Assembly (NCBI RefSeq): GCF_003172875.1
Contig: NZ_QGKM01000037.1
Coordinates: 17,867 to 81,866, forward strand
Length of the DNA: 64,000 nucleotides
Direction: 5' to 3'
Source of the DNA: Leucothrix pacifica
GTDB taxonomy: Bacteria; Pseudomonadota; Gammaproteobacteria; Thiotrichales; Thiotrichaceae
Positions 8,717 through 17,522 of the stretch are shown here, piece by piece (the stretch's first letter is position 1; every line of letters begins with the position of its first letter). The notes under the pieces were generated by a model. The model did not search any database. It was given only the letters and a program-made list of their open reading frames with translations, and had not been told where the DNA came from. Made by a program: the position numbers and the translations under genes.

Positions 8717-10004
8717 TATCAATACCTCTGAAATAATTTTTGTAGAACGTCGCATTCAGCTCTGGCGGGAAATAGTGCTTACGTTTAATCCAGACCAGAC
8801 CATCACCTTTGGAAATAACTGCCACATCAATTGGACCACCGACTGTTTCCAGCGTATTGGTCATTTTACGCTTAAAGGCAGTCAGATTAACCAGAGCCTC
8901 AGCCATGGCCGCCAACTCATCCTTCGGTAACACACGCACCATATTCATGACTGGTGTGATATGAACATCACGAATGTGCTGACCAAAACCTTGATAATAA
9001 GAGTTCAAAGCTGCCTCCAGACTTAAGCCCAAGGAATCTTTTATCTCAGCAACCGAACGCACCTCCGTATTCAGATCTTCATCTTTAATTAAGTCTGGCA
9101 CGCGCTCAATAAACCCGGTTAGCGCGGTCGTCATATGATGCAGTATTTGTGAATTCACACCATTTAAGAACAAATTAACCATGTCCTCCTGAGCAAAGGG
9201 ATAAACCGCCGCATCACGCGAGTGAGTAATCTTTTTACTTTTACTCTCATCAAGTCGGTATTTCAAACGCCCCTGTAGAATTCCCTCAATCTCATAGTTA
9301 GCCACTGACGGGTAAATTTCTTTGTTACCGTAACCAGCAAACACCAAGCCTGATGTTGCACGTGAATACACATTACGGGTATGAATATAGATCGCAATAT
9401 CGTACAGCTTGGTGACATAAGCCTTACGCGGTTTTAAGTTCTGAAAAACACCTTCCAGCAACTCTTTAAACAACTCACTGTAATGACTGCGTGCCTTATC
9501 CTCAAACTCCTCATCCATCCCCAGTCCATAAGGCTCAGCACCTAAAGTCTCATGCTGCTTATCAATCAGCTCTTCCAACATCTTTGCAACCTGCTCTTCG
9601 CTGACAGGTGTTCCGGATTGCATCAGTGGCTCAACAGCTTTAATCAGTTGCTCACGTAAGCGGTTGTAGAGCCGGTAAACATTCCCGCCAACCCACTGAC
9701 GTTCCAGTTCTGGCGGAAACAAATCCATGCGTCCTTTCAGATAGGATAGAAAATCTTCCGCGTAGTCTTCCAACGTATCCATCTGCTTATCTTTAAGCGC
9801 AACACGATAAATCTTGATCAAGGTCTCCCAGGGGACCCCCATCAAACCAGCATTACCATAGACCATAATGCCAACTGGCTCTGTTTTTGACAGTGCCATC
9901 AGTTTAATCGCGGTGTTATAAATTTTGGTCCCACCAATGGTCACTGCACTGTCAGCAGCAAGTGCAACACCTGAAGAATTAAGTATGATCACCTCAGCAG
10001 TCAT
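8709..10004 (-). CDS. Proteasome-type Ntn-hydrolase-like protein with long C-terminal extension
   Basis: A 431-residue protein. Its first 60 residues resemble HslV and proteasome beta subunits: MTAEVIILNSSGVALAADSAV, then GGTKIYNTAIKLMAL and GIMVYGNAGLMG. With Met1 removed, Thr2 becomes Thr1, the Asp of AADS becomes Asp17, and the Lys of AIKL becomes Lys33. Those are exactly the catalytic Thr1/Asp17/Lys33 positions of active proteasome subunits. HslV and standard beta subunits are about 175-290 residues; here about 250 extra residues follow, rich in charged helices. It is not HslV, as no HslU gene is adjacent. It heads a minus-strand cluster with a small protein, NfeD and a stomatin. A membrane-scaffolded protease or amidohydrolase is my inference; I know of no characterised member. 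Confidence 0.7.
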   Translation of the reverse strand: MTAEVIILNSSGVALAADSAVTIGGTKIYNTAIKLMALSKTEPVGIMVYGNAGLMGVPWETLIKIYRVALKDKQMDTLEDYAEDFLSYLKGRMDLFPPELERQWVGGNVYRLYNRLREQLIKAVEPLMQSGTPVSEEQVAKMLEELIDKQHETLGAEPYGLGMDEEFEDKARSHYSELFKELLEGVFQNLKPRKAYVTKLYDIAIYIHTRNVYSRATSGLVFAGYGNKEIYPSVANYEIEGILQGRLKYRLDESKSKKITHSRDAAVYPFAQEDMVNLFLNGVNSQILHHMTTALTGFIERVPDLIKDEDLNTEVRSVAEIKDSLGLSLEAALNSYYQGFGQHIRDVHITPVMNMVRVLPKDELAAMAEALVNLTAFKRKMTNTLETVGGPIDVAVISKGDGLVWIKRKHYFPPELNATFYKNYFRGIDND

Positions 10005-10324
10005 AGAGCCTCCTATTGTTGTTATGCATTAAGATTAAGTCATTAATAACTCACTATACTGCGATTCTTTGAGCATAGCTAGCGAAGCCAAGCCACTCAT
10101 AAGCTTGCACTAACCATTCATCTGCCCCACGACTTCAATCACAACACCCTAAGTATTACTCTGAAAAAAGTAAGGGAATGAATCATTCTCTATGTTCGAG
10201 CAACCAACCTGCAAACAGTTCAGAATCACTATTCATTCGAATAATACCCAAATGAATAATCATCCTGAGTCTCATTTCACAGACATGTGATACACTCTTT
10301 AGAACTGTACAACGGAACGAGCAT
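10005..10324. promoter_or_regulatory. Divergent intergenic region between the Ntn-hydrolase cluster and the ECF sigma gene
   Basis: About 320 bases between two divergent genes, so it should hold both promoters. It contains an 8-bp inverted repeat, TATTCATT (10230-10237) and AATGAATA (10251-10258), with 13 bases between, 67 bases before the sigma gene. No gene is evident. I cannot assign promoter elements firmly. Confidence 0.4.
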
Positions 10325-10919
10325 ATGACTCAAAATCAGGAAGATTTGTGCCTCTTAATTGATAAAATTCAACAAGAGAATCAACAAGCCTTGGGTGAGC
10401 TTTATGATGCGACGGCTAACCGGATATATGGTTTCGTACTGAAGTTAACTAATAACAAACCGCTAACCGAAGAAATCGTTGGCGACTTGTATTATGCAGG
10501 TCTGGCGCAACGCGTCGAAGTTTGACGCTGAACGTGCAACACCAATAGCCTGGTTGTTAATGATGGCACGAAGCCGGGCATTTGATGCACTAAGACGTGA
10601 ACAATCACGAACCAGACTTCAGGACGCCATACCGGACAATTTCGATGCTGTTGATGTCACTAACCCTGACCCTTGCACCCAAACTTTGGAAGCAGAAGAA
10701 GGTTCAGTGCTGCAAGAAGCGCTTCAGTTGCTGAATGAACAACAACGACAAATGATTGCGTTAGCGTTTTACCGAGACATGACCCACAATGAAATAGCAA
10801 ACTATATCAACCAACCACTGGGTACTGTAAAAACCACCTTACGCCGTTCGCAGGCTATTTTGCGGGCAGCGATGACCAAACCTGATTTGGTCAAGAGAGA
10901 TTGCTATGAACAAGCATAA
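10325..10919 (+). pseudogene. ECF sigma factor gene disrupted by a single-base frameshift
   Basis: Two frames together make one ECF sigma-70 factor. The first (from 10325) encodes region 2 up to LTEEIVGDLY. The second continues with MQVWRNASKFDAERATPIAWLLMMARSRAFDALRR and region 4 (LNEQQRQMIALAFYRDMTHNEIANYINQPLGTVKTTLRR). Dropping one T at 10492-10493 joins them into EEIVGDLYMQVWRNAS, the usual sequence of this class. Without it, frame one stops at 10525. There is no classic slippery site, so mutation or a sequencing error is more likely than programmed frameshifting. The ChrR-like gene overlaps its end by 14 bases, so the pair was co-expressed. The intact protein would be about 197 residues. 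Confidence 0.85.
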
Positions 10920-11379
10920 TTACGCTCTGAACAACGAGCTTGATGAAGACATCATGCAAGCCTTGGCAGACAATGAATCTGCCGTACCAATGCCTATCGA
11001 CCTGAAAGCCAAGTTACGCGGTAATATTATGGATAGGGTTGCTCAGGAACACTCAGGCGAAGGCCCGGGCTATATCACAGTACGTGCCAGTGATGATGGC
11101 TGGGTTGAAGCGTTACCCGGTGGATTTATCAAGATTCTGAAAGAAGCAGATGAGAATGGCTCATTGACCTACCTGGCACGCTTAGAGCCAGGCTTTGAAA
11201 TGCCGAGTCATGTTCACGAGTTTGGTGAAGAATGCATCATGCTAGAAGGTGAGTTATGGATGGGTGATCTACACCTTAAGAAAGGTGATTATCACTACGC
11301 AGCAGCAGGCATGAAACATGGTAAACACCGGTCTCCTACTGGTGCCCTGATATATTTGAATGGGCCACTACCAATCTGA
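10906..11379 (+). CDS. ChrR-like cupin anti-sigma factor
   Basis: A 157-residue protein with a cupin fold: EMPSHVHEFGEECIMLEGELWMGDLHLKKGDYHYAAAGMKHGKH. It carries the His/Glu/His metal ligands of ChrR-type proteins that hold ECF sigma factors inactive until stress (singlet oxygen or peroxide in characterised cases). The N-terminal 50 residues lack the HxxxCxxC zinc motif of full ChrR, so binding to sigma may differ. The start overlaps the end of the sigma gene. If the sigma is truly broken, this protein has lost its normal target. Confidence 0.8.
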   Translation: MNKHNYALNNELDEDIMQALADNESAVPMPIDLKAKLRGNIMDRVAQEHSGEGPGYITVRASDDGWVEALPGGFIKILKEADENGSLTYLARLEPGFEMPSHVHEFGEECIMLEGELWMGDLHLKKGDYHYAAAGMKHGKHRSPTGALIYLNGPLPI

Positions 11380-11403
11380 TCAGTAACAAGGTTTGGAGAT
11401 TAA

Positions 11404-11431
11404 AAAAAATGGGACCCGAGGGTCCCATTTT
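11404..11431. terminator. Bidirectional terminator between convergent genes
   Basis: The stem AAATGGGACC / GGTCCCATTT has a short CGAG loop and is flanked by an A-run on one side and T-rich sequence on the other. It lies between the plus-strand cupin gene and the minus-strand lipoprotein gene and can work in both directions. Confidence 0.8.
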
Positions 11432-11456
11432 CATTTAGCTGCTATCAAAGTACTGA

Positions 11457-11729
11457 TTACTGTAAACGTTTAATGACAGTTTGAACGGTATCATTATCTT
11501 TTACATCAACCGGATCAGCATCGGCTGCGCCAAATAAAGCCGTAATATCTGATGTCAACGCCCCCGGATCAAGGATCATCCCGGGATCAGCATCAGCTGA
11601 CTTATTGGCTAAAGAACTTGCCTGATTTGCAGTTGCGCCTGTTTTCTTGTCGCTACTGCTGTTGAAACAAGCTGTCAGAATCAACGTTGAACTTAGCAAA
11701 ATCACTGCATTTAAGTATCGGAATTTCAT
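11457..11729 (-). CDS. Small lipoprotein
   Basis: A 90-residue protein with a lipoprotein signal peptide and lipobox LTAC (Cys21): MKFRYLNAVILLSSTLILTACF. The mature part is polar, Ser/Asp-rich, with the repeated motif SADADPG / AADADPVD, and ends VIKRLQ. No known domain. It lies 18 bases downstream of the DUF4331 gene on the same strand and is probably co-transcribed with it, suggesting a joint envelope role. Confidence 0.75.
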   Translation of the reverse strand: MKFRYLNAVILLSSTLILTACFNSSSDKKTGATANQASSLANKSADADPGMILDPGALTSDITALFGAADADPVDVKDNDTVQTVIKRLQ

Positions 11730-11747
11730 CGTGTCACCCTCCTTTGT

Positions 11748-13217
11748 TTAGTTAGATGACCCGCCAATAGGCGTAATCAGGTAAGGGAATGTTGCATCAA
11801 ACTGCGCAGCACTTTGTGTGACACCATCGGTATAAGCTAAATCTCCGCTTGGTGCATCCTCAGGGTCACACAAACCCAGATCCAAGTGGCATAGTAAGCC
11901 CATCGCAACCCGGATTTCCGCATCAACCACGTCATCACCCGGACGACGACCATTTGGGAAACCGGCTACATCACCAGCAGCTACACCCAGATTGTGTTGG
12001 TCACCTTTGTCTGTCACGGGAAGACTCGTATTCAAACGTACCATCTCACCGACAGACCCGTTAGCATTCACACCTTCTAGTCCAGTCAGGAATGCTGCAA
12101 CCAAATCAGGACGTCCTTCCGCAGTAGGAGCGGTAACACCAAACAAGGCATTCAACAGAACAGGTAACGTCGGGCTAGTCACATAATCCAGAAACTGCGT
12201 GTCATCCTTCGGCTCACTGGCATTAAATAAATTCTTATCCGGCAATCCAATCACCACCTCATTCACCAGAGGCATACCTAAGCGTGAGACCTGAGTCCAG
12301 GCACCTGCTGAGACATCAGCCTGCAAGTTTTTAGGACTGGGATCTAATATACGAACTTGCGGTAAACTCGCAGTAATCCACGAACCAATAATTCCGCTAT
12401 CATTGTCGTTCGTCAGGCACGTAATCGGCACTTCCAGCGCAAAAGTAGTCACGTTTTTGTCTGCCAGATCATCCGCTTCACCATCTGTCGAGCCTAATGG
12501 ATTGGTATTCACCAAATCAAAAATCTCACCTAAGTTTACCGAGAACGGATCTTTACGCTGACCAACAAATACCCGACCGCTTTGTGAGCCAACCGGACAA
12601 CCCGTTAACGTAACCTCATGAATAAAGCTGTCTGCATAATCTGCATAAGCCTGTTCGCCAAACGTCTTTTCACCAACATTATCGAAGGGCTTAGCAAAAC
12701 TACCGGAACCAGTTGCTGCATTCTTCACGACATGCTTGCTGCCGGTGCGTCGATCGCCTTTCACCATTGTTAGCGCATAAGACTCTTTAAAGTTTAAGCT
12801 GTCAGAGTTACTGCTGGTCACCGCACCAATATTCTTTAACGGCACAGCCATGTCTTTTCCATCGATCGCTAACGTCAGACCGCTGCCATCATTGCCCAAC
12901 TCGTTCGTCACCTGAAATTGGAATGTCAAATCTTCAACACCATCACCAGTGTTATCAATGTGCATTTCATATAGCGCATCTGCGGCCAGACTGAAATAAT
13001 TCGGACCGCCGTATGGGTCTTGCAGGGGATTGTAATTAGCAATCAACGTCACGTAATCTTCGCGACCTTCCTCATAACTTCTGAAGGCATAAAAGTCAGT
13101 GGCGTCAACTTTTGGGTTTGCCGTAATAAACGGTGCTTCGCGGTGGCTCGATGCATTGACTACGCCTGAAATCGCCAGGGCAAGTGTTGCAACGGTAAGT
13201 GTGTGTGATGCTTTCAT
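11748..13217 (-). CDS. Secreted DUF4331 protein
   Basis: The start at 13217 gives a clean signal peptide (MKASHTLTVATLALAISGVVNA) followed by SSHREAPFI, the hallmark N-terminus of DUF4331, with a GAGGAG-type ribosome site just upstream. The 489-residue product has the family motifs TDFYAFRSYE, ANYNPLQDPYGGPNYF and LYEMHIDNTGDGVEDLTFQF. The role of the family is unclear; it is exported and often sits beside ECF sigma/ChrR genes, as here (convergent sigma and cupin gene). That neighbourhood suggests a stress-induced envelope protein. A longer start at 13259 would spoil the signal peptide. Confidence 0.88.
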   Translation of the reverse strand: MKASHTLTVATLALAISGVVNASSHREAPFITANPKVDATDFYAFRSYEEGREDYVTLIANYNPLQDPYGGPNYFSLAADALYEMHIDNTGDGVEDLTFQFQVTNELGNDGSGLTLAIDGKDMAVPLKNIGAVTSSNSDSLNFKESYALTMVKGDRRTGSKHVVKNAATGSGSFAKPFDNVGEKTFGEQAYADYADSFIHEVTLTGCPVGSQSGRVFVGQRKDPFSVNLGEIFDLVNTNPLGSTDGEADDLADKNVTTFALEVPITCLTNDNDSGIIGSWITASLPQVRILDPSPKNLQADVSAGAWTQVSRLGMPLVNEVVIGLPDKNLFNASEPKDDTQFLDYVTSPTLPVLLNALFGVTAPTAEGRPDLVAAFLTGLEGVNANGSVGEMVRLNTSLPVTDKGDQHNLGVAAGDVAGFPNGRRPGDDVVDAEIRVAMGLLCHLDLGLCDPEDAPSGDLAYTDGVTQSAAQFDATFPYLITPIGGSSN

Positions 13218-13380
13218 AGTTAACTCCTCAACTTTCGTGTGGTGTAACAAAAGGCTCAAATGAACCTGTTGTAAGGAGTTACGCAGCTATTTTTCAAACC
13301 GGATTTAATTTTCTTAAACTTTTTTCAAATGCGCTATATTTAAGGGATCGATGCATTAACAAACCATAGGGACATAGTTT

Positions 13381-14697
13381 GTGAAACACACACTAAAAAC
13401 GCTTACTACAGCAATGACGATTGTCATGCTGGTCACGTTGATCACAGGCTGTTTCAGCAAGAAAACAGACAATGATGTTAGTCAATCTCAGGCAATTGAG
13501 GAAAACGACACAGAAGCAGCACCTCCTCCACCCGCAGCGGTCATTGAGCCAGCACCAACTATGTCCGCACCAGTGGTTACATCCGCGCCGGCTGGCTCGA
13601 TTGATTCGGGTATGGCAGAACCGATCATTGAAGAACCGGTTATTGTAGAACCAATGATGGTTGAGCCAAGCGCTGGCGGTGCTGCGGCCCAGAGGCCCAG
13701 TAAAACGATTGGTAATATTCTGTATAACCCGCCTACAGAAATGACCATGAATGTTACTGAAACAGTGGAAGTGCGTATTGCTAAAAATGAAATCAGTGAA
13801 GACAATCTTACAGGCTCCGGCGCCATACAAAAAGATGAAATTCCCATTAGCCAAACCATGAAAGTTCAACTGTGCTGTGGTGATTCACAAAAGGGAGACC
13901 CCTTTGATATTCACAGCGTCAGTGCCCCGGAGCAATTAGTCGATGACCCACTGCTGGATGATGATGAATATACCGAGTGGGTGTTTCAGGTAACCCCGCG
14001 CCAATCCGGAGAGCAACAGCTACAGTTGTTAGTCACAGCTCTCTATAACTATCCTGACGGCAGTATTCGCCAAAAAGACCGCGTACTCAATAAAGCAATC
14101 AAAGTACAGGTCGATACCACTAAAGAGGCACAAAACTGGATTTCACAACATTGGCATTGGCTGGGTCTGTTATTAGCCATACCACTGGCAGCGATACTGG
14201 TTCGTCGACGCAACAAGCCAGACAAACACTACGCCGCAGCATCGGGCAATGAATCTATATTCATCAGCTATCGTCGTGATGACAGCAGCGGCTATACCCT
14301 CGCCATCTACGAAAAGCTCAAATCCGCACTAGGCGATGAATCTGTATTTATGGATATGGATGATATTCCTCACGGTGAGGATTTTGCCAAGCACATCGAG
14401 AAAGTGCTAAACAAAGCCGATACCGTGTTAGTAATGATTGGTAATAGTTGGCTTAACGCCAGTAATTCACAAGGAAGACGTCTGGACAATGCAGAAGACT
14501 TTGTGCGAATGGAAGTAGCGACTGCGCTGACAAAAGATTTGCGGGTTATTCCGGTATTACTGAGAGGCGCTGAGATGCCTGAGCCTGACGAACTGCCGGA
14601 TACCCTGAAGGCGCTGAGTACTCGTAATGCCATCCGCATTCATGATGATCAATTCGATGAGAGCATTCAGCGGCTCATTCAATCAATTACGCGCTGA
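13381..14697 (+). CDS. Lipoprotein-signal, single-TM protein with cytoplasmic TIR domain
   Basis: A 438-residue protein using GTG, with AGGGA eight bases upstream. Order of parts: lipobox LITGC (Cys24); a low-complexity Pro/Ala/Glu linker (residues 40-105); a beta-rich domain with a CCGD motif (about 110-250); one membrane helix (WLGLLLAIPLAAILV, about 258-274) followed by RRR; and a C-terminal TIR domain (about 290-438: SIFISYRRDDSSGYTLAIYEKL, VFMDMDDIPHG, VLVMIGNSWL, DFVRMEVATAL). Glu378 in RMEV is the candidate NADase glutamate. The Arg cluster places TIR in the cytoplasm and the middle domain in the periplasm. A sensor with a TIR effector is inferred. It stands alone, divergent from DUF4331. 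Confidence 0.8.
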   Translation: MKHTLKTLTTAMTIVMLVTLITGCFSKKTDNDVSQSQAIEENDTEAAPPPPAAVIEPAPTMSAPVVTSAPAGSIDSGMAEPIIEEPVIVEPMMVEPSAGGAAAQRPSKTIGNILYNPPTEMTMNVTETVEVRIAKNEISEDNLTGSGAIQKDEIPISQTMKVQLCCGDSQKGDPFDIHSVSAPEQLVDDPLLDDDEYTEWVFQVTPRQSGEQQLQLLVTALYNYPDGSIRQKDRVLNKAIKVQVDTTKEAQNWISQHWHWLGLLLAIPLAAILVRRRNKPDKHYAAASGNESIFISYRRDDSSGYTLAIYEKLKSALGDESVFMDMDDIPHGEDFAKHIEKVLNKADTVLVMIGNSWLNASNSQGRRLDNAEDFVRMEVATALTKDLRVIPVLLRGAEMPEPDELPDTLKALSTRNAIRIHDDQFDESIQRLIQSITR

Positions 14698-14770
14698 CTC
14701 AATGCAAAATAGTTAATAAGCACCTATAATCGCCATCCTATTATTTCCAACAAAGATTTAAGGTTACGAC

Positions 14771-15148
14771 ATGTCTAAATCCTACGAGGCGCAAGGCACC
14801 ATTCATTCTATTGGCCAAACCACTGAATATGGCAGCAACGGCTTTACCAAGCGCGAGTTCGTTATCCAGCTGACAGGGCCTGACGAAAACAGCCAATATC
14901 CAAACTACGTGGCGCTTGAGTTGATCAAAGACAAATGCGCATTGATGGATAACTATAAGGTTGGTGATGAGATACAAGTGACGTTTAATTTATCAGGTCG
15001 CTTATGGTCAAGTGGTGGCAAGCCAGAGAAATGCTTTACTAGTTTACAAGCCTGGAAAGTTGGCTCTGTTTCAGACAGTCAGGAGCAACCACCGCAAGGC
15101 TGGGATGACAACGGTGCCCCTCCATTTGACGAAGATATTCCGTTTTAA
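14771..15148 (+). CDS. DUF3127 OB-fold protein with SSB-like C-terminal tail
   Basis: A 125-residue protein of the DUF3127 family (SYEAQGTIHSIGQTTEYGSNGFTKREFVIQL; YPNYVALELIKDKC; VGDEIQVTFNLSGRLWSS). The family looks like a single-strand DNA binding OB fold. The last residues, PPFDEDIPF after a Gln/Pro-rich linker, copy the acidic tip of SSB (DDDIPF) that recruits RecO, RecQ, PriA and other repair proteins. Role: probably single-stranded DNA binding in repair or recombination; not demonstrated. Confidence 0.85.
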   Translation: MSKSYEAQGTIHSIGQTTEYGSNGFTKREFVIQLTGPDENSQYPNYVALELIKDKCALMDNYKVGDEIQVTFNLSGRLWSSGGKPEKCFTSLQAWKVGSVSDSQEQPPQGWDDNGAPPFDEDIPF

Positions 15149-15262
15149 ACACGCTGACCCTATCAGTAAATTGTATGAAAAATAGTGTTTGCTTTCGATA
15201 CTGAGCGCTTCAGTTGATAGAGTTGAACAACACGAAACCAGACACTGAAAGCGCTATTAATC

Positions 15263-15691
15263 ATGAATAATGCAAACCTAATTAAGTTGTTAACCTATCT
15301 GGGTGCAGCACCCTTTTTTCTGGCTGCTGGCCTCAGCTTTGCTGGCAATACGTTTCTCGGGGTTACAGCAAGCCAATGGTTTCTGAGCTATGGCTTGGTG
15401 ATTTTGAGTTTTATGGCAGGCACATTGTGGGGGCAAGTCATTAATGAACAAAGCCACATCAAAGCGATTGCGATTGCCACAAACGCCATTACGCTTGCTG
15501 CTTGGTTCACCTTTTTATTAGGCTCACCATCACTCACACTAGTGATGGTAGCCCTTGGCTTTGTGGCGCTGTATTTGTTGGAGGCAACGTTTATGAAGCC
15601 TCTTAACAAACCAAGTTACTATCTGAGTTTACGACGCAATGTAACCACTTTAGTCGTTATCGCTCATGGACTTATGTTGTGGCTGGGTTAA
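15263..15691 (+). CDS. DUF3429 inner-membrane protein
   Basis: A 142-residue protein with about five hydrophobic helices (LTYLGAAPFFLAAGLSF; WFLSYGLVILSFMAGTLWG; AIATNAITLAAWFTFLL; LVMVALGFVALYLLEATF; LVVIAHGLMLWLG). The motif YGLVILSFMAGTLWG and the final YLSLRRNVTTLVVIAHG are typical of DUF3429. Function unknown. It is a single gene, followed by the decayed tract on the opposite strand. Confidence 0.82.
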   Translation: MNNANLIKLLTYLGAAPFFLAAGLSFAGNTFLGVTASQWFLSYGLVILSFMAGTLWGQVINEQSHIKAIAIATNAITLAAWFTFLLGSPSLTLVMVALGFVALYLLEATFMKPLNKPSYYLSLRRNVTTLVVIAHGLMLWLG

Positions 15692-15749
15692 TCGGCGTCC
15701 TGATTAATCTCGTCAGGCGTAGCCATCTTGGCGGTTTGATCAATAGCGA

Positions 15750-16238
15750 TTACCAGTGCCACAAAGTACCGTCTTCTAATCGACTCACTGGCAGGTATGA
15801 ACGTTTGTAAGGGTACTTCGCAGCCGCCTCCTCATCGAACTCTACGCCCAGCCCCGGCGCATCACCATTGGCATGCGCATAGGTCAGCACCTCTTTACGG
15901 CTCTTACCTCCCAACAACTGATACACCGGCATGCCTGCCGCTTTCCCTTTAATATCCCACAAAGCCATATCAACCGCTGCTACTGCCGCCATATTAATCG
16001 GGCCTCTGCGCCAATACACGCCACGATACAAATACTGCCAGATGTCTTCAATATCATGCGCATTGCGACCAATTAAACACGGTGCCACATGCTCCCGAAG
16101 ATAGGTATACACCGCCATTTCGCGGCCATTCACAGTAGCATCGCCAATCCCCACTAAACCACATTCAGTCATGATTTTAAGAGTGACAAAGTTACGACCA
16201 GGGCAACACGTGATGACCCTTACTTCTTTTATAATCAA
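15750..16238 (-). pseudogene. Internally deleted mannonate dehydratase-like (RspA/ManD, enolase superfamily) gene
   Basis: The N-terminal 120 residues match the capping domain of RspA/ManD enzymes ([65 protein letters not shown]). The chain then jumps straight to the family's C-terminus ([21 protein letters not shown], then [10 protein letters not shown]). About 240 residues of the usual 400, including all metal ligands in the barrel, are missing in one in-frame deletion. It cannot be catalytic. A shortened MFS gene lies 12 bases upstream, so this was probably a sugar-acid catabolic operon. Intact members dehydrate D-mannonate or D-gluconate. Confidence 0.85.
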
Positions 16239-16250
16239 TTTCTCTCCCCC

Positions 16251-17063
16251 TTAAGCGGCAAGCATATTGCTGGATAATATCGATACGGCACACAGTGGAA
16301 ACGGCTCATCGGTTTTAAGCAGACTTAATTGCTTCAGGGCAACCGTCAGCGCATTACCACCGCCCTCAGTTGCACCGGGTTGCTCGATAATGCTGGCGAA
16401 AATCGCAGTGGCAATCACCCATAATATCCCACCGGCAATCAACAAACTGGCAAAGACATGAATACCCGCAGCAGCCAAATCAATCGTGCCCAACCAGAGG
16501 CCGACAAAGATCACAGCAACCCCGGAAATACTGCTACTCCATCCCATTAGCGCACCACGGCGACTTTTTGACACCGTTTTACCCAACACATCTTTGGCAG
16601 ACACCGAGCATAAACCCCGTGATAAACTAAAGATAATCAGCATCAATATGATTGCCACACCAGCCGAGACACCTTCGAAACTCACCGCAGCATAAGCCAT
16701 GCCAAACATACTCAAGGCAGACAAAATCGACCCAATCAGCAAGATTGTTTTGCGAATCGCAACACGCCGTACGGCAGCAGCTACCGCTAGCTGAGGTAAT
16801 AACACACCCGCCTCACGAATCGGCACTAAGAAACCGGTGAATACAGCTGGCACCGCCAACATGCCAAACACCCACGGAATAATCAGTTTGGCACTACCAA
16901 TTTCATCCGCCACCTTGCCCAGCGCATTCGCCCCAAGATACGCAAAGAAATTACGTGGCTGGTCATTGCATGCTGACTCCGGAATATCCTTACATACCCG
17001 TGCATCTTCATCATTGGTGATGCGGTTATACAAGTTCTCGATGATAGTGTTATCGGTCTTCAA
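16251..17063 (-). pseudogene. Truncated MFS transporter
   Basis: A 270-residue product with the N-terminal half of an MFS permease: about six to seven membrane helices (IIPWVFGMLAVPAVFTGFLVPI; LLIGSILSALSMFGMAYAAV; VAIILMLIIFSLSRGLC; ISGVAVIFVGLWLG; VFASLLIAGGILWVIATAIFA). Family members are around 420 residues with 12 helices. The frame stops after LLKTDEPF plus 15 unrelated-looking residues, so the second half is lost. It is upstream of the deleted mannonate dehydratase-like gene and probably encoded its uptake partner. Confidence 0.75.
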
Positions 17064-17141
17064 TGGTTGATTTCCTTACTTTGTTGTTCTGATCAGCACA
17101 GCGCTAAGTCAATAACCTTAAATCATTAACAGACCAGTACC

Positions 17142-17522
17142 TTATTCATGCTCATCAAAATCGATGTGAATATGGTTGCCGTCCGGGTCCCAGACATTAA
17201 TCTGGATGAGATTAAGCGACTTAATGCCTGAGCGGCGGAATGTAATGCCTTTGCTATCTAAGCGTGATAAAAACTCAGAACAGCCGCTGGCAGACAAAGC
17301 GAAATGCTCAAGTTTTAGCTTATCCTCTGAGCCATGGCCAGCCTCACCTTCCACTTCAATTAAGTGGACAACCGGATCATTTCCGGCATACATCCATGCA
17401 CCATTAAAATTAAAGTCAGGCCGCTCGCCCAGCTCCAGACCCAATACATCGCGGTACCAATCGATCATCACTGCTAACTGATTAGTACGGATATTGACAT
17501 GATCAAGCTTATTAATTTGCAT
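17142..17522 (-). CDS. VOC (glyoxalase/dioxygenase superfamily) protein
   Basis: A 126-residue single VOC module: INKLDHVNIRTNQLAVMIDWYRDVLGLELGERP, then GNDPVVHLIEVEG, LEHFALSASGCSEFLSRLDSKGI and INVWDPDGNHIHIDFDE. His and Glu residues at the usual metal positions are present (DHVN, HLIE, LEHFA, HIDFD). Length is normal, so it may be intact, unlike its neighbours. The substrate cannot be read from sequence. Confidence 0.85.
   Translation of the reverse strand: MQINKLDHVNIRTNQLAVMIDWYRDVLGLELGERPDFNFNGAWMYAGNDPVVHLIEVEGEAGHGSEDKLKLEHFALSASGCSEFLSRLDSKGITFRRSGIKSLNLIQINVWDPDGNHIHIDFDEHE

Noticed and set aside
8709..10004. Annotation of the 431-residue protein as HslV
   Set aside because: Far too long, no HslU gene nearby, and only the N-terminal catalytic part resembles HslV.
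10485..10500. Programmed frameshifting in the ECF sigma gene
   Set aside because: The site (TTG TAT T ATG) is not a known slippery sequence and there is no downstream structure I can see; mutation or sequence error is simpler.
13393..13869. 158- and 123-codon minus-strand ORFs inside the TIR protein gene
   Set aside because: Antisense shadows of the Pro/Ala-rich linker; the plus-strand gene has a lipobox and a TIR domain.
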